Shown here: positions 33,530-46,189 of the stretch, one piece after another | Position numbering within the stretch: position 1 is the first letter of the stretch | Layout: each line of letters begins with the position of its first letter | Source of the DNA: Ceratotherium simum simum | Lineage: Eukaryota > Chordata > Mammalia > Perissodactyla > Rhinocerotidae | Reading direction: 5' to 3' | Assembly: GCF_000283155.1 (NCBI RefSeq) | Contig: NW_004454216.1 | Location: forward strand, 5,259,144 to 5,323,143 | Length of the DNA stretch: 64,000 nucleotides | Made by a program: the position numbers and the translations under genes | The notes under the pieces: model-generated | Seen by the model: the letters and a program-made list of their open reading frames with translations, nothing else | The model's database searches: none | What the model was told of the DNA's origin: nothing

Positions 33530-34445
33530 ATGGAGAAAGATTTTCAAACTGGAAAAGATGAAGCTCAGAACTTGCAGAAGTAATGAGAGCATCTAACTAA
33601 CTTAAATGAGTTCAATTCTCCTTGGCCAGATGAAATATGCTGTAATGCCTGATGATAAAAATCAATAAAACTAATCTGGGATTTTAAAAAATCAAGGATA
33701 ATAATAAACCAGAAGACTAGAGATGGGAAAACCGGGCCTCAATTTTGTGAAAAAGAGTAAGAAGATGGATATCCCAAACCATATAATGTAGGGCCTGTTA
33801 CCAATTCTTGAAAAATATTACAGACAAGTTACTGACTTAATTGTGAGAAGAGAAGGTGGTGATCACTATGAGCTGGGATAGGGTCAATAAAAATCGGGTT
33901 GTGTCAAACTGGACTCATGCACTTTTCTGACCATCTTACAAAACTGTTGATTAGAAGAACGGAGTACATGTAGCGTAGATGAATGTTAGCAAAACTTTGC
34001 GGAATATATGCCATGATACCATTGCTGACAGAATGGAGAAAAATGAATAGAATTTTAATAAAGCTGAGTTCACCTAGAGGGAATTTCTCAAGGCATGTTG
34101 TAAGGATCATTGTTTCTGTGATTGTATTATATGAGGATATAAAGTGCAGAGATTGGGTGTGTAACAGGAATGTAGACTAACATACACAACATGCTGAATA
34201 GTAGACCTGAAATTTTAAAAGTTTTTAGGAATCTAAAATAATGATACAAACCTCAGAAAATAAGACCATAAGGATATATGGCAAGTATGTGTAAAAAACT
34301 TCAGCTGTCAAGTTGACTATAATTTCCAATTCAAGTCAATAGTCTGACAAAGTTATATCAAAAGTAAGGTGTAGGCTACAATAGAGTTAGGGGAATAATG
34401 ATCCAAGTATACCTCTGGACCATGAAACACTAGAATCCAGTTTGG
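33530..34445 (+). repeat. L3/CR1 LINE fragment
   Basis: Old CR1-like RT text: GTAGATGAATGTTAGCAAAACTTTGCGG matches the DFSKAFD region, then CCATGATACCATTGCTGACAGAATGGAGAAA. Later, AGTTAGGGGAATAATGATCC and CTGGACCATGAAACACTAGAATCCAGTTTGG match the CR1 blocks before the C-terminus. Many stops. Confidence 0.55.
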
Positions 34446-34794
34446 TAAGACCCTGAATAGTCATCTTGCTCAGATTTTTTTGTGATTCATATGAATTCCT
34501 TCAACAATACTTCTAATAAGTTGTGTTTCAGCCTCTTCAATACCATAAAAACAGGCCATTCCATTTTTATATATAGTTAAAATTGTCCTAAATGTCTTCT
34601 TTTAGGCCCAAATTGATTTGCCTGTAACTTTTACCACATAGATATAATTCTCTTCACTTGAACCACACAGAAAAGTCCTAATCTATCTTCTACCTGACAA
34701 CTTTTTTGGTATCTGGGAATCTCTTTCGTTACACTTGTCAGATTGTATTTCCCTGTGAAATATACACTAGCTTGTCAACATCTCTTCCTTTGTT

Positions 34795-34905
34795 AGTACT
34801 TCCATTCATTCATACCATACAACACATAGTTACTGTTCCAACTGATGTGCTAGTATTGGTGATGGAAAGAAAAATAAGAATTTTTCTCTTCACTCAAGGA
34901 AGCAC
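34795..34905 (-). repeat. L2 fragment, antisense
   Basis: TTCATTCATACCATACAACACATAGTTACTG..GGTGATGGAAAGAAAAATAAG, weak L2 3' end order. Confidence 0.4.
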
Positions 34906-35114
34906 TTTGTCCAAAAGGGAACAACATATTATTGACTCTTATTGGGCTTTTTGTCAACTAAGATCTCTAAGGCTCCTTTTGTTTCTGCAAGTAATAGCAG
35001 CTGCTAAGCCACGTCTCACCTATTTTACCCATGCAAATAGTTCAGTTCCAAGCCCTCTGAAAAAGAGATGCTTCATGGTCTGATAATATAAAGTTTCTTA
35101 AAATTTCTAAATTC

Positions 35115-35290
35115 AAACCACTAGCTTATATTAAGGACCAATTATATGCCAGGTACGTCTCCTACTCTTAAGATCATTAGTCTAGTGGTAGATGGAGGTA
35201 TATAAGCCAAAAATCACATTTCAGTGTTATATGTTTTGGAACAGAGATATGTAGTGAATAGTATGGGAATACAGAAGAAAAAGCAGAAAC
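35115..35290 (-). repeat. L2 fragment, antisense
   Basis: ATTAAGGACCAATTATATGCCAGG..ATTAGTCTAGTGGTAGATGGAGG..GGAACAGAGATATG matches antisense L2 after its 3' end. Confidence 0.5.
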
Positions 35291-35394
35291 TATTTTGCTG
35301 TTTACTATTTCAGTGAAAAAGATTCATTCACAATTGCCCTGTGGCACACGAGACTTTTTTTTAAAGATAGTTGGCATAGGAGATTTTCTTTTTT

Positions 35395-35475
35395 AAGAAC
35401 TGGAGCTATTTACCTGAAAAAGACTTGAGGAAGGTATGAAAGCTATCTTTCAAATAATCGAAGGGCTACTGTCTG
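35395..35475 (+). repeat. L3/CR1 LINE fragment
   Basis: ACTTGAGGAAGGTATGAAAGCTATCTTTCAAATAATCGAAGGGCTACTGT matches the CR1 C-terminal coding block (..GACATGATAGC.GTCTTCAA..). Confidence 0.5.
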
Positions 35476-35521
<46 letters not shown>

Positions 35522-35536
35522 CATATATATATATTT
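35473..35536 (+). repeat. (TCTA)n microsatellite with TA tail
   Basis: About twelve CTAT units, then CCATATATATATAT. Confidence 0.97.
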
Positions 35537-35679
35537 TGGTTCTCATTCTCTAAAGAATGCTGACTAACACAGAATGAGAATTCTAAAATAGGTCTAATAG
35601 GAGTTTCAGAAAAAGAGAGTAGGTAAAATGGGGAAGAAGAAATGTTAAAGGGATCATGGACGAGAAAGTCTTAAGGGTT

Positions 35680-37065
35680 TAGAAAGCAAAAGTTCCAAGC
35701 AAAATAAACAAAAGTAAGTTTGCATGAAGCCATCTTGTAGGGAAACTAAAGGATACGAAAGAAAAAAATATAATCTTAAAAGAAACAAAACAAAATAAGA
35801 CAGAATACCTACAAAGAAACATCAGTTTAGTTGAAGTAGACTTCTCATCAGCAACAATACAAACCAGAAGGCAATGGAATATTATCTTCAAAGCTATGAA
35901 AAAAAAAAATCATTTTTCTACAATTCTATACCCAACTATACTATTATTATATAAAATCAGTTCAATTCTGTATGTGTATTTGTGTGTGTATATGTGAGTG
36001 CATATACATATAATTTTTTAAAATCATGGATGTATGTAGAGCATAGTAAGGTTGAAAACAAAACAATGGGAAAAAAACAGGCAAATTCAAATAAAAGAAA
36101 TATGATGTAGTAACAGTGAAATGTGACAGAATAGATTTTTATCCACAGAATGTAATAATCGTGAGCTGGTATGTAGCCAAATGAAAGTTTTAAATTATAT
36201 CCAGATGAATTTGACCAAATTACTCAAAAACATTGACAAAGGTAGACATAGTGGGAAGTTTAATATACCCTCACTTAAACCTCTAGATGAAAAAGACCAA
36301 AAAAGAAATGATGATATAGAGAATTGAAGAATCCAATTAAGGAGCTTAAATATGAGCATGTATAGAGCCCTGAGCAGAGCAATTGGAAAATATATATTCT
36401 ATTCAAGCACAAATCAGTCATTTTAAAAACTGAGCACATAATAAGTCTTAAAGGTGACACTGATAACAATGCAATGACTTCCCCACTTCTCAATCTGATA
36501 TGCTGAGAAACTAAAAACACACTTCTAAATAATGTATAAGAACAGAATTCACAATGGAAAGTCCAGAATACTTAGAACTTCATGACTATGAAAACATTAT
36601 ATACAAGTGTTAACATGCAGCTAAACTAATTTTAGAAGGAAATTTTGGCATATATTATAAATAAATATAATTTAGAGAAACAAGAGTGAAAATTGATGAG
36701 CTAAGTATTCAGTTATACCTATTGTGGAAGGAAATAATTAAATAACAAGGCAACAACTTTATCAAATAAGTAACAAGGAAAAAGTAGAGAAGGTGAACAA
36801 ATTCAAAAGCTAATTCTTTTAGAAATCCTAATAAAATAGAAAAATCTATGCAATGGTTGACCAAGTAAAAAAGATAAGGCATAAAAGTAATAGGTATAAA
36901 AGGGGACATAATTAAAATATAGTAGAAATTTAAAAATCATAAGTGCAACAAATAAACAACTTTGTGCCAACACATTTGAAAACTTAGATAAAATAGACGT
37001 TTTTAGAAAAAAAATAAATGACAAAACTGATTCAAAAGGAAATGAAAAATTAATTTTTTTACTAT
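35680..37065 (+). repeat. Old L1 (L1M-type) ORF1/ORF2 fragment
   Basis: The first part (about 35780-35940) has the ORF1-end signature: TACAAAGAAACATCAG, ACTTCTCATCAGCAACAATACAAACCAGAAGGCAATGG, AATTCTATACCC. From about 36380 the ORF2 endonuclease-to-RT spacer follows (TAAAAACTGAGCACATAATAAGTC, AAACTAAAAACACACTTCTAAATAATG, ACTTTGTGCCAACACATTTGAAAACTTAGATAAAATAGACG). Deeply mutated, plus strand. Confidence 0.7.
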
Positions 37066-37114
37066 TTTTTTCACTATTGTGTTCAATTTGGTGATGAGTA
37101 CACATTTTCTAAGG

Positions 37115-37440
37115 AGAATGACTGAGATGATGAGGGGACTTTAAATCATGTCCTAAGAGTCATGAGCTGTCTTGAAATATGTGAAGAGATAACATGCAAA
37201 AGAAGAATTAAATATGTGTATTGTGCTCCCTGAAGAGAGAACTAAGACCAATGTGCGAAAATTATGGATAAACAGATAGTATGTCTTTATGTTGAACTAA
37301 AATCTAGCAGTCGGATGGATCTGTCAGAATGTGTAACACCTTATTGCTGGAGATTATGCCTTCTGATCTTTGAGGTGCCCACAAACAGGCTGGAGTCATT
37401 TAGGGAGGATGTGGCTGAGGCGACAAAAGCATAAGATGAG
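37115..37440 (+). repeat. L3/CR1 LINE 3' coding fragment
   Basis: GATGAGGGGACTTTAAATCATGTCC, TTGAAATATGTGAAGAG, GAACTAAGACCAATGTGCG and GAGGTGCCCACAAACAGGCTGGAGTCATTTAGGGAGGATG follow CR1/L3 C-terminal order. It could be the downstream part of the element at 33530-34445. Confidence 0.55.
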
Positions 37441-37444
37441 AGGT

Positions 37445-40400
37445 AGACAAGACGTCCTTTTAGGTTTAATTTTATAAACCTGAAAACTATATCTACTTTC
37501 CAGGTTTGCACAAATGGAACATGCCTGGGAAATAGTTTTCACTCACCACATGCTACCTTGTGATTTGCCATAGGGAGATGTAAAATAAATCTCTGGCACA
37601 TTCTGAGATTAACAACTTTTAAATGTCTGGAATGAATGTACTAAGTTCCTACAATCAGTAGTGCCCATGCTGTGAGTGTTTATCTCCCAAAGAATTCATT
37701 CAGTCATAACAACCAATTCACCCTGCTACTCTAGTAGTGAGTGGTTTGCTCACCAAGGGAATCCAGATTGTAGTAGTGGCTGTTGTAGTTCACTGCCAAG
37801 ATCATTCCCCAGCTGTGTGAATATTGATGGTTTATGACTCTCATCTTATTCCCTTTCTGGGAATTACCTTCAACCAAAGACAGCGGCTTGCCAAAGCCAC
37901 GCCCTCTCCCTGAGGACTGTTTGAATTTAACGACTGGTTGATAAGATTATCAAGTTTCCCTTGCCTAAAGGCTATACAACTCTGAAAGGCCATTTTAGCT
38001 CCAGGCTTTTGCAAGCAAATCTCAGTTCCACAGACTGTTTCCTGGGGAATCTGACATAACGTATAAAGTCATCCCTTAGGTCTCTAGTGTCCCTTTTTAT
38101 GGCATGTAGACTGGGCTGACACATATGACCACATGAGGACTCTCACGTTACACGTGTATTGCTACAGTCATTCAACAGTGTTAAGGAGTCATTCCTTTTC
38201 CTGTCTTGTTCTGTAATTTAACTTGGGATTTGCGGAAGTGGAAGTAGTAATGAGAATAGGAGGATGTACTGGAAATGGAGGGGAGGAAGTGGGGAAAGTG
38301 ACATAGAAGGCTGAGAGTGAGCTGCTTCTTTTTCCAGCTATAATTATATTTTCACTTTTCTTTACTAATGTACACCTTTCTAAAGCATCCCTCCCTCCAT
38401 TTCTTCTCACCCTTCTCCCCATCCCCTTCTATTTATCTCCCTTCAACCTGCCCCAAAACAGAACTAGTAGACAGCAGTTGAGAAGTATGTAATGGAGAGA
38501 ACTCTGCTAACAGTCAGAGGGTCTGGATGGATATCACAGCTCTGCCACTTCCTGTAAATAAATTTTAATATAACATACATATAGTTTCAAATAAACCATA
38601 AATAGAATTTCAGTCACCATGGCAGTCAATGTATTTGAGACATTTTAGTAGAAATGAATGGAACTTAAGCCATCAGCTCTACCTGGTTGGGCAATGCATG
38701 CTCCTAGAGATAGCTTGTTGCTTGACCTAGCTCCACAGGGTTTTATTTTTATGACTCTTCTATTCAGGCCAAGGTAAATCCTTTTTAGTTATCAAACACC
38801 AAGCCTATGGAGAAAACAACTGATCATTTTTCTTTCTCCCTCTCTTTTTTCTCCTCCTCCTCTTCCCAACAACCTGAATTCCCCACTTTATTTGGCTTAG
38901 TTTAAACATTTCTCCTCTATAGTTCCACTTTCTTAAAATTATGACCATGTCAGCAAATGAATCCCAAATACTCATTTTATCTGTATTAGTTATATACGCC
39001 CTTGAGAAGATATGTCTTTTGGAACATAAATTACATAAATGTTTATTTGGCTATGATCAATTACTACCTCTTGCCTTAAAGTCTCAATGTTGTTGTGTTT
39101 TGTTGCCATCATATATAACAAATATGCATTCTATTTTCTACCTTCTCTAGTTCAATTTAGCTGATTCCAATCTTCAGAGGGATTACTGAAAATTATCTTT
39201 TCAAAATGCTTAACCACTTTTCTTTTCTAAGGTGATCCAGTCATTCTGGGCTATTCAGCACAAGATTAACCCTCCACCATTGTCACTTGGGTATGTGATC
39301 TCATCACATTCAAATAGTTGTAATTAGGAAAAGAAATTCAGTTAGTGGTTTGACTTACTGTTTAAAAATAATCCTGTGAGTGTTCATTCACCCGTCTGTT
39401 AAAATGTGGTCCCGTCTACAGAACAGGTCTGGGTGCTCTAGAATCCAAGATTAATTTTAGAAACACTGTCACCTGGTGGTAGATTAGAGTTATTGCAGTT
39501 GTCTTTTTCTCAAGTTTCTTCAGTGTCCATGTCTATAGGAGAAATGAATCAACCTTTAAGACACTAAACAGCACATCTTAATGTACCAAGTGTAGTTCAG
39601 AGTGAGAACTACGCAAACTCTTTCCATCATGCTGCCATAAGATTTTAAGACTCTAAGACTTCAGACCACTCCTCATTCTGAGGAGTCCAGCCTGGTGTTC
39701 CTTGGCGTCTCCCTTCCTATGTCTTTCATCACATGTATTTGTGACTTGTAAAAAGTTGAAGGAATCTTGGTAACATTTTGGACAGATAAAACCATCTCTC
39801 TTCTCTTGTGCCCCTTTGCTGGTTTCTGAAAAGTAGGCCATATATACTATGAAAACCACAGGCAAGATATTGTTAACCCAATAGAAAATGCTGTCTGCCA
39901 TCACAATGCTCCCTTCTCTTTACTGAAATGAGTCATAGAATGCCTGGCTGGCAGGATAACAGAGAGCAGTGTGTTGTCTCTTGCTGCATCTTTCCCGTTC
40001 CCCCAAATGCAGGAACCATGACCAGTATTATAGGTCTAAAAATAGGCTCCATATGTGCTGTAATAAATTGGTCAGGATAGGCCTTTAAGGAGGAAAATGA
40101 AGGCCCATAGGTTGATAATGAATGACTTAGGCAATACAACTGTGCATAAAACTCATGCAACATATATTTGGCAATTAGCTAGCTTGTTTGATCAATGAAG
40201 ATAGCAAAATTAAACATTCTACCTACTACGTCAGCTTTGGGGGTGAAGAGACACAGCTACACTTTTTGAAGACAGAACTTAGTCCTTACCTTACGCTGTG
40301 AGATTTGGTTCTGGCAGTTAAAATAGCCACTTGCCATCTTCTTTGATGTCGTGTTGTCTGAGGCAGGTTGGCCTCAGAACCCTCAGTCCACTAATTGGTG

Positions 40401-40700
40401 AAGATTCATGACAAATATCACAGCGGAAGATTTTGTGGTCTTGAATGCTTCTGATCAAAATAAGTTTAAATGTGAACAGTCATCCTTTCAAAATTGGTCA
40501 CTGATAACAGGCCATGTTCGTGATGGCACCAGCATAATAATTGCCCTTCTGTGAGAATTTACTGGGCGAAAGTCATGATGTTGCAACTTCCTTTGAGGCT
40601 TCAGGCCTGAAGAAGATCAGGAAGTTACTGCTACCTTCAACAGCAGAGGAAATATGAGCAGATTCCTCCTAGGGCAAGTTTCCCAGCACTTTAAAGAGCC
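37445..40700. other. Mostly unique DNA
   Basis: Apart from a short MIR-like piece (38500-38565, CTAACAGTCAGAGGGTCTGG..AGCTCTGCCACTTCCTGTAA), no repeat family or coding signal was recognised. The minus-strand frames at 38189-38422 and 39653-40163 are short and without motifs. Confidence 0.5.
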
Positions 40701-40707
40701 TCCTGAT

Positions 40708-40768
40708 AATGTATATAATACATATACATATATTATATATATATACACACACATATATGTATAATGCT
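40708..40768. repeat. AT-rich (TA)/(CA) microsatellite
   Basis: TATATAATACATATAC.. then TATATATATATACACACACATATATG; partly self-complementary. Confidence 0.9.
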
Positions 40769-41389
40769 CAGTATATATTTTTACCTGACATTGCAGACAT
40801 CTAGACCACTGTCCTGATCAGAATAGCCCCTGGAGGATTCTCATTCAAACTGACTTGACAACAATCATAAACAAATTGCCTTGGCTGCTACCTGCCCGTG
40901 AACTCCCCAAACTCCCCAAGCCAACATGAACAAAGAGGCAATTGCACAAATTTAGACTTCAACATCCAAGGCCATTACTCTCTAGCGCATCTCTTTAGCA
41001 ATGCATAGAATTAAGTTAATTCAAAAATAAGAACCTATCGATTTTTCTATAAATTGAATACTTTCTTCTGTGAATATCTTATCTTCTCTTTGTGAGTCTT
41101 CCCTGTTCATCATTGTGTCTGCTTCCAACCTGGAACCCATAGCACCATTCTAATTGTTGGTCCCAAAATCCTAGCAAGAGTTGTATTGCCATGGCATCTC
41201 TCTGAGAAGTCCTTAGAAAGGACATCACCCTCACTCCTGAGAGGTTGTGCCTTTTCCAATAGAGACGAATTGCATTAACCTTTCGAAAATCACTAAATGT
41301 AGATTAAATTTTTCCTATTCATAAAATATTTCATTTCTGTTATTTCCCTAATATTGCTTAAAACATAAAGTAGATGCCAAATGTTACAT

Positions 41390-41518
41390 CAGAAAAAAAA
41401 ATCCATAGCTGAGAGAGAAACTCTTGAGGATATGAATTAGGTATCATTTATATCTTTGTATTTGCCACAATGACTGGTACAGAATAGGAGCCCAATGAAC
41501 ATCTGCTGAATGACTAAA
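41390..41518 (+). repeat. L2 LINE 3' end fragment
   Basis: TTGAGGATATGAATTAGGTATC..TGACTGGTACAGAATAGGAGCCCAATGAACATCTGCTGAATGAC. Confidence 0.65.
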
Positions 41519-41590
41519 AGACTTATCATCTTTAGCCTGTGTGACATGATAATTATTTGCCAGCCCTGTTGGAATAGCTTGATTCTCTAC

Positions 41591-41735
41591 AACCTCGGTA
41601 TTTAAAGTGTGGTCCTTGGTCATTACCTGAGAGCTTGTTAGAAATACAGAATCTCAGGACATCCCACTGACCTACTGCACTGAAATCTGTATTTTAACAA
41701 GATCCTCAGGTTTTTCTTATGTGAAAGCACTGCTT
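41591..41735 (+). mobile_element. hAT-Charlie (MER5/MER3-like) remnant
   Basis: AAAGTGTGGTCCTTGGTCATTACCTGAGAGCTTGTTAGAAATACAGAATCTCAGG..GACCTACTGCACTGAAATCTG..AACAAGATCCTCAGG matches the group well. Possible 8-bp flanks TTCTCTAC (41583-41590) and TTCTCTAT (41734-41741) fit hAT target-site duplication length. Confidence 0.75.
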
Positions 41736-42381
41736 CTCTATATATCCTGTCCCTTTATTAGGATGGTCAGGCTTCGTTTTCCTAAGCTCTTGCCCTGTAA
41801 ATGTATTTCTTAGTTTTATTTTTATTCCAATAGGATCTTCAATTGAAAAAGACAGAGAAGATCTGTTTGTATCCATTGCCTACAGGCACAAACATTTTCC
41901 TCTTTTGTAGGTATTCATTATCATTTGATAAGGGCATCATTATCTAGGATAATATGAACCTGATCTTCTCTAACATAAAGCACAATGGTCTGTGTACTAG
42001 AATGTCGAATACTTCATAAGTATTTAAGATTTTTCTGTCTTATTTCAAACTCTTCTGAAGATCAATCGGTAATTCCAAAATAAATTACTTAGCTGGGACA
42101 GCTATAAAAAAAATCAGCTTAAACCTTGCTATTTTTCTCACCATGTAAGACTATACTTGACCATTTCTTGAAAGATGTTATGTTATATGTAACCTCATTG
42201 GAAGGATAAAAAGAAAAGAAACTAGTGCAGATAGTTTCTTGATTTTCTTGTCATTAGCCAAATTTTTATACTTGTGCTTACTCTTAGAATATATATCATC
42301 ACCAGATAAAATATTTATTACTTGTTTAGAAAAGGGAACACTCTCAGTATATTTTAATTAATTAAACTGAAAGTCTATAAA

Positions 42382-42834
42382 TGAGTATAGTGAGTTGAAT
42401 GGCATTCCCTCCAAAAGATATGTCTACACAGACCTTCAAAATGAACCTGTATTTGGAGTAGGGCCTTTGCTGATATATTTAAGATAAGGATCTCAAAATG
42501 AGATTACTTCAGATTAGAGTGGGCCTAAACCCAATGAAGAGTGCCTCTGTAAGACAGAAAAAGAGAAGACAGAGAGAGACAAAGGGAAGGAAGCCATATG
42601 AAGAAAAAAGCAAAGATTGGAGTGATGTGTCTGTAAAACCAAAGAATCCCAAGAATTGCCAGCAGTCAACAGAAGTTGGAGGAGGCGAGGAAAGATTCTC
42701 CCCAGATCCTTTGGAGCCTTGCTAACACCTTGATTTTGGACTTTTGGCCTCCAGAACTATAAGAAAATAAATTTCTGTTGTTTTAAGCTACCAACCTTGT
42801 GTAACTTTGGTACAGCATCCTGGAAAACTGATAT
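42382..42834 (+). mobile_element. MaLR (MLT1-like) solo LTR
   Basis: TGAGTTGAATGGCATTCCC, AAGATATGTCTACAC, TATTTGGAGTAGGGCCTTTGC, AAGGATCTCAAAATGAGATTAC, TGGGCCTAAACCCAATGA, GATTCTCCCCAGATCCTTTGGAGC and CTGGCCTCCAGAACT-like text with AAATAAATTTCTGTTGTTTTAAGC are in the order of a MaLR-type LTR. The end is ..AAAACTGATATA. No internal sequence is seen. Confidence 0.75.
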
Positions 42835-43356
42835 AAGGGGCTAAATAAATCCACTGTTTGGTGAATGTACTAACTGAGTGAGTGGCTTTGACATAGTAAC
42901 CCCCTTACCTGAAGTCGTAACACCCTCACCTCACTTCACGTATCATATTCTGATTCTGTTTCTGCAAGTGTAGAGGCACATGCGTATGCACAGGAGGCAA
43001 GACACATGTACACACGTGGATAAAGATTGAGAAAACAGTACAAAATGGACCAGTGGACAAGAAGAGATGATATGATACTACCGAGAATGAGAAAATTGGA
43101 AGGAAAAGAGAAAAGCAAAGTGAGATTTTTAAAGCAACTTCTGAAACTGTGAGGGCAGAGGTTTAAATAAACAAAGATCTGGAATAGCTATGTTTATAAA
43201 GGGTCATAAGCTTTGGCTTATGATCTTCCCCATACACAGAGAAATTAATCAATAGCATTTACCCTCTAATTCAACCATTAGAGTTTACCCTGAGGGCTTT
43301 GAAGTCATTACAGTTATAACATTTTGTTCTGTTATCATACCTGGAGTGAATTCTGT

Positions 43357-43377
43357 GAGAGAGAGAGAGAGAGAGAG

Positions 43378-43417
<40 letters not shown>
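43357..43417 (+). repeat. Compound (GA)12(GT)18 microsatellite
   Basis: Uninterrupted GA units abut uninterrupted GT units at 43380/43381, a long pure compound repeat likely to be length-polymorphic. Confidence 0.99.
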
Positions 43418-43418
<1 letters not shown>

Positions 43419-44294
43419 CTGAGAGATGGAGTTTGAAAGAAGCACACTCTTGCCTTCTAGGAAGTGTCTACTCTGCTCTTTCACAATCAAAGTGTGGGTA
43501 GGACAGGAGTCATTGGTCTGGTTGAATGAATACCTATGTGATTTGTTCTATGCATGCCCCAATCCCTTGCCAATGCTGCGTGATCTAGCAGAGTGTTAAA
43601 ATTATTGATATATTCGGCATGTGAAGGAAATGGGTGGTTTTTAAATAGTTTGTTCCATCTGTGTCACTGATGTGGGTCTTGCCACTTTTTAGCCTCACAA
43701 ATCAATATCCAAATTCAATGACAAACTTTTTCAAAAACGTAACTCATTAAGCTTTAGTGCTACTTGAGACAAGGACCTTACTTGTGTGAGGCCATCAAGC
43801 ACCGATATTGACTCTCGAAGACATTTTTAAGGCTATTTATATAACAATAAAGGCATTTTATTGGCCTCATCAATCAGGAGAGTGCAAATTCCACCCTGGA
43901 ATCAGCTCTGCCTGAGCCTGTGGAACAGGAAAGTGTAAGAAATTATAGGATGCATTATCTTCAATCCCATTTGAAACTTCCTAATTGAAACAAAGGACAA
44001 ACACAGTTTATTGCTTATAAAATAAATGAAGGAGGCACCACTAATGTAATAATGAAAGTTTAGGCTTCTGGTTGTTTTTCCCCTACTTGACAGAGAGTTG
44101 GTGGCCAGCCAGCAGAGTGATTCCTGGTTTCCATAGTTAGAGACACAATGCATCTGTCATTTGATCAAGATGGATGTACTGGCCATGCAGTAGGCCTGCA
44201 CCCAGCTTGTGGCATAGGCCTAGGCTAGTGGTTTCTGTCATCTGTGACTTGGCAAGTAATGCTGTCTTTCACCGGGTCAGGGACATGCTACCCC

Positions 44295-44485
44295 CTAGTA
44301 GTTAACAGATCAGTCTCAGGAGTCAGGCAAGTTTGGGTTCAAATCCATCTGACCTATTTGAGCTGAATTTTTCTCAATGGAAAAACAAGGGACCTGCATT
44401 TTAGGGTTGTTGTGAGAATTACCACAGATAAGGCCCTGTGCCTTGTAAGCACTCAGTTAATACTCTCTATTAACATTATTAGTTT
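44295..44485 (+). repeat. MIR SINE
   Basis: CTCAGGAGTCAGGCAAGTTTGGGTTCAAATCC..GGGTTGTTGTGAGAATTACC..CTTGTAAGCACTCAGTTAATA; the middle is shortened. Confidence 0.8.
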
Positions 44486-44554
44486 TGACAGCTTCTCACT
44501 TCTAGTTGGATATCTAGGACTGGTGTGAAAAGATGTGGTTGATGGTGATATTTG

Positions 44555-44790
44555 TAAGATTAAGAGCACCAGTTTTAGTGTCAGACAGAGTTAGATTTGA
44601 ATCCTAGCTCTGCCACTTACGAGCTGTGAATTCTTGGGTAATAAACTTACATTCTCTGAGTTTTAGTTCCCTAAGCTGTAAATGGTTATGAACATAATAA
44701 TGCCACCCCCTCAAAGTTTTTGTGAAGACCAAATAGAAAACGCATGTTGATAATGTATGTTGAGTGCTTTTTATCTGTCTGTCCTGCCGC
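44555..44790 (+). repeat. MIR SINE
   Basis: AAGAGCACCAGTTTTAGTGTCAGACAGAG, CCTAGCTCTGCCACTTACGAGCTGTGAATTCTTGGG and TTTTAGTTCCCTAAGCTGTAAATGG are close to MIR consensus. It is the second MIR in tandem orientation within 300 bp. Confidence 0.88.
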
Positions 44791-44904
44791 ACACACCATA
44801 AACATTCCATCAATAACATTTTTATTTGATTACTGAGAGCCTGGCAAATTTTTGGAAATAAATATATATCTATGTGCATGCCCAGAGAATTATTAATTTT
44901 ATAG

Positions 44905-45625
44905 ATTTTATACATTTACTTAACAAATATCTATTGAGTGCCTCCTACAGCTAGACAGTGGGAATACAGAGGAGAAGATAGTAAAATCTCTGTTCATGAA
45001 TCCTATAATCTAGATGGGGAAGACAGACTCATTCCCTTATAAAGTAATTAAAACAAGGTGATGTGAAAGAGAGTAGTTGGGAGAAAGGAAGAGGTTATTG
45101 GTCAGCACAGGCCCCTCTGAAAGATGCAGTTTGAACTAAGAAAGAGGAAGCAATGCAAATGTAGGAGGGGAGGGTAAAAATCTTGTAAGCAAAGGGAAAT
45201 GCAAGTGCAAAGGCTCTGAGGCAGAAACAGGCCTGATAAGGAAGGCCAGGGTGTCTGGAGCATGGTGAGCAAGGGACAGATTGGCAGAATATGAGGTCTG
45301 AGAGTTACTTAGAGGCAAGATCATGCAAGGGCTTTGTAGATCATAGTGAGAGTTTGAATTTTATGCTAAGCGCACTGAAAAGGCATCAGATTTTTAGAGC
45401 TGGCGAGGATGGTCTGATTTCCCCTTTTAAAGGTAATTCTGCTGCTAGGAAGACAGATTTGGTGGTCACTTATACGAGGATTACAGAAACATATACTAGG
45501 GCAGTAGCAGTGGAGATGAAGGGAAAGGAAATATATATGGAATATATTCTTGGAGTAGGATTGCTGATGAATTTCATAAAGAAGATTTAAAAAGGGAATC
45601 AAGGATGGCTTGAAAATAATTTATT
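44905..45625 (-). repeat. L2 LINE, antisense, long fragment
   Basis: Starts TTAACAAATATCTATTGAGTGCC and runs about 720 bp through AAATGCAAGTGCAAAGGCTCTGAGGCAGAAAC, GATCATGCAAGGGCTTTGTAGATCATAG and ATCAAGGATGGCT. This is the best preserved L2 in the window. Frames in it (for example 45291-45590) are incidental. Confidence 0.85.
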
Positions 45626-45954
45626 CTAGATAGTGTTTGTCTTTCTTTAAAACAATATTGGCCCCTCTCTTACTCAACTTGGACCAAATCAACCCCAAAT
45701 CAGCCCTGGTATTTTATTCAAGGGAATGTTCTGGCTTATTCAAGTCATATTTTGGCTCATTCCAAGGCCTAATCCTCCTACCTAGCTTTTTCAAAAACCG
45801 TAAAGAGACTGGAGGAATCTGTAACAGAAAAAAGAGGTGGGAATGCCCTACTTGGAAATGAAAGCTGACCTTGTATAGTATGTGTTGAATTTTACTGTGT
45901 GCTCTGGATTTATTTAAATTACATGATTTAGTTCATTCAACAAGGCTATTAAGT

Positions 45955-46185
45955 GAAATATAAACTCCATTAAAATAGGATTTTGACTAATTTAATCAAA
46001 GTGTATCATGAACCCCTAGAATAATGCCTAGCCAGGTGCTAAAACCTATGTGTTGAATTAATTAATTAGGCAGGTATTACTATCCTCAATTTAAATGTGG
46101 AAACTGAGACCCACTGAGTTTAAGCCACTTGCTCCGATTCTCATAAATTGTGCAACTGAGCCAGAATTTGAATTCATTAAGTATT
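45955..46185. repeat. L2 3' end and MIR antisense fragments
   Basis: 45955-46062 is L2-like on the plus strand (CCTAGAATAATGCCTAGCCAGG..TGTTGAATTAATTAATTAGG). 46065-46185 is antisense MIR (AGGTATTACTATCC..TGGAAACTGAGACCCACTGAG). Confidence 0.55.
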
Positions 46186-46189
46186 CTTC

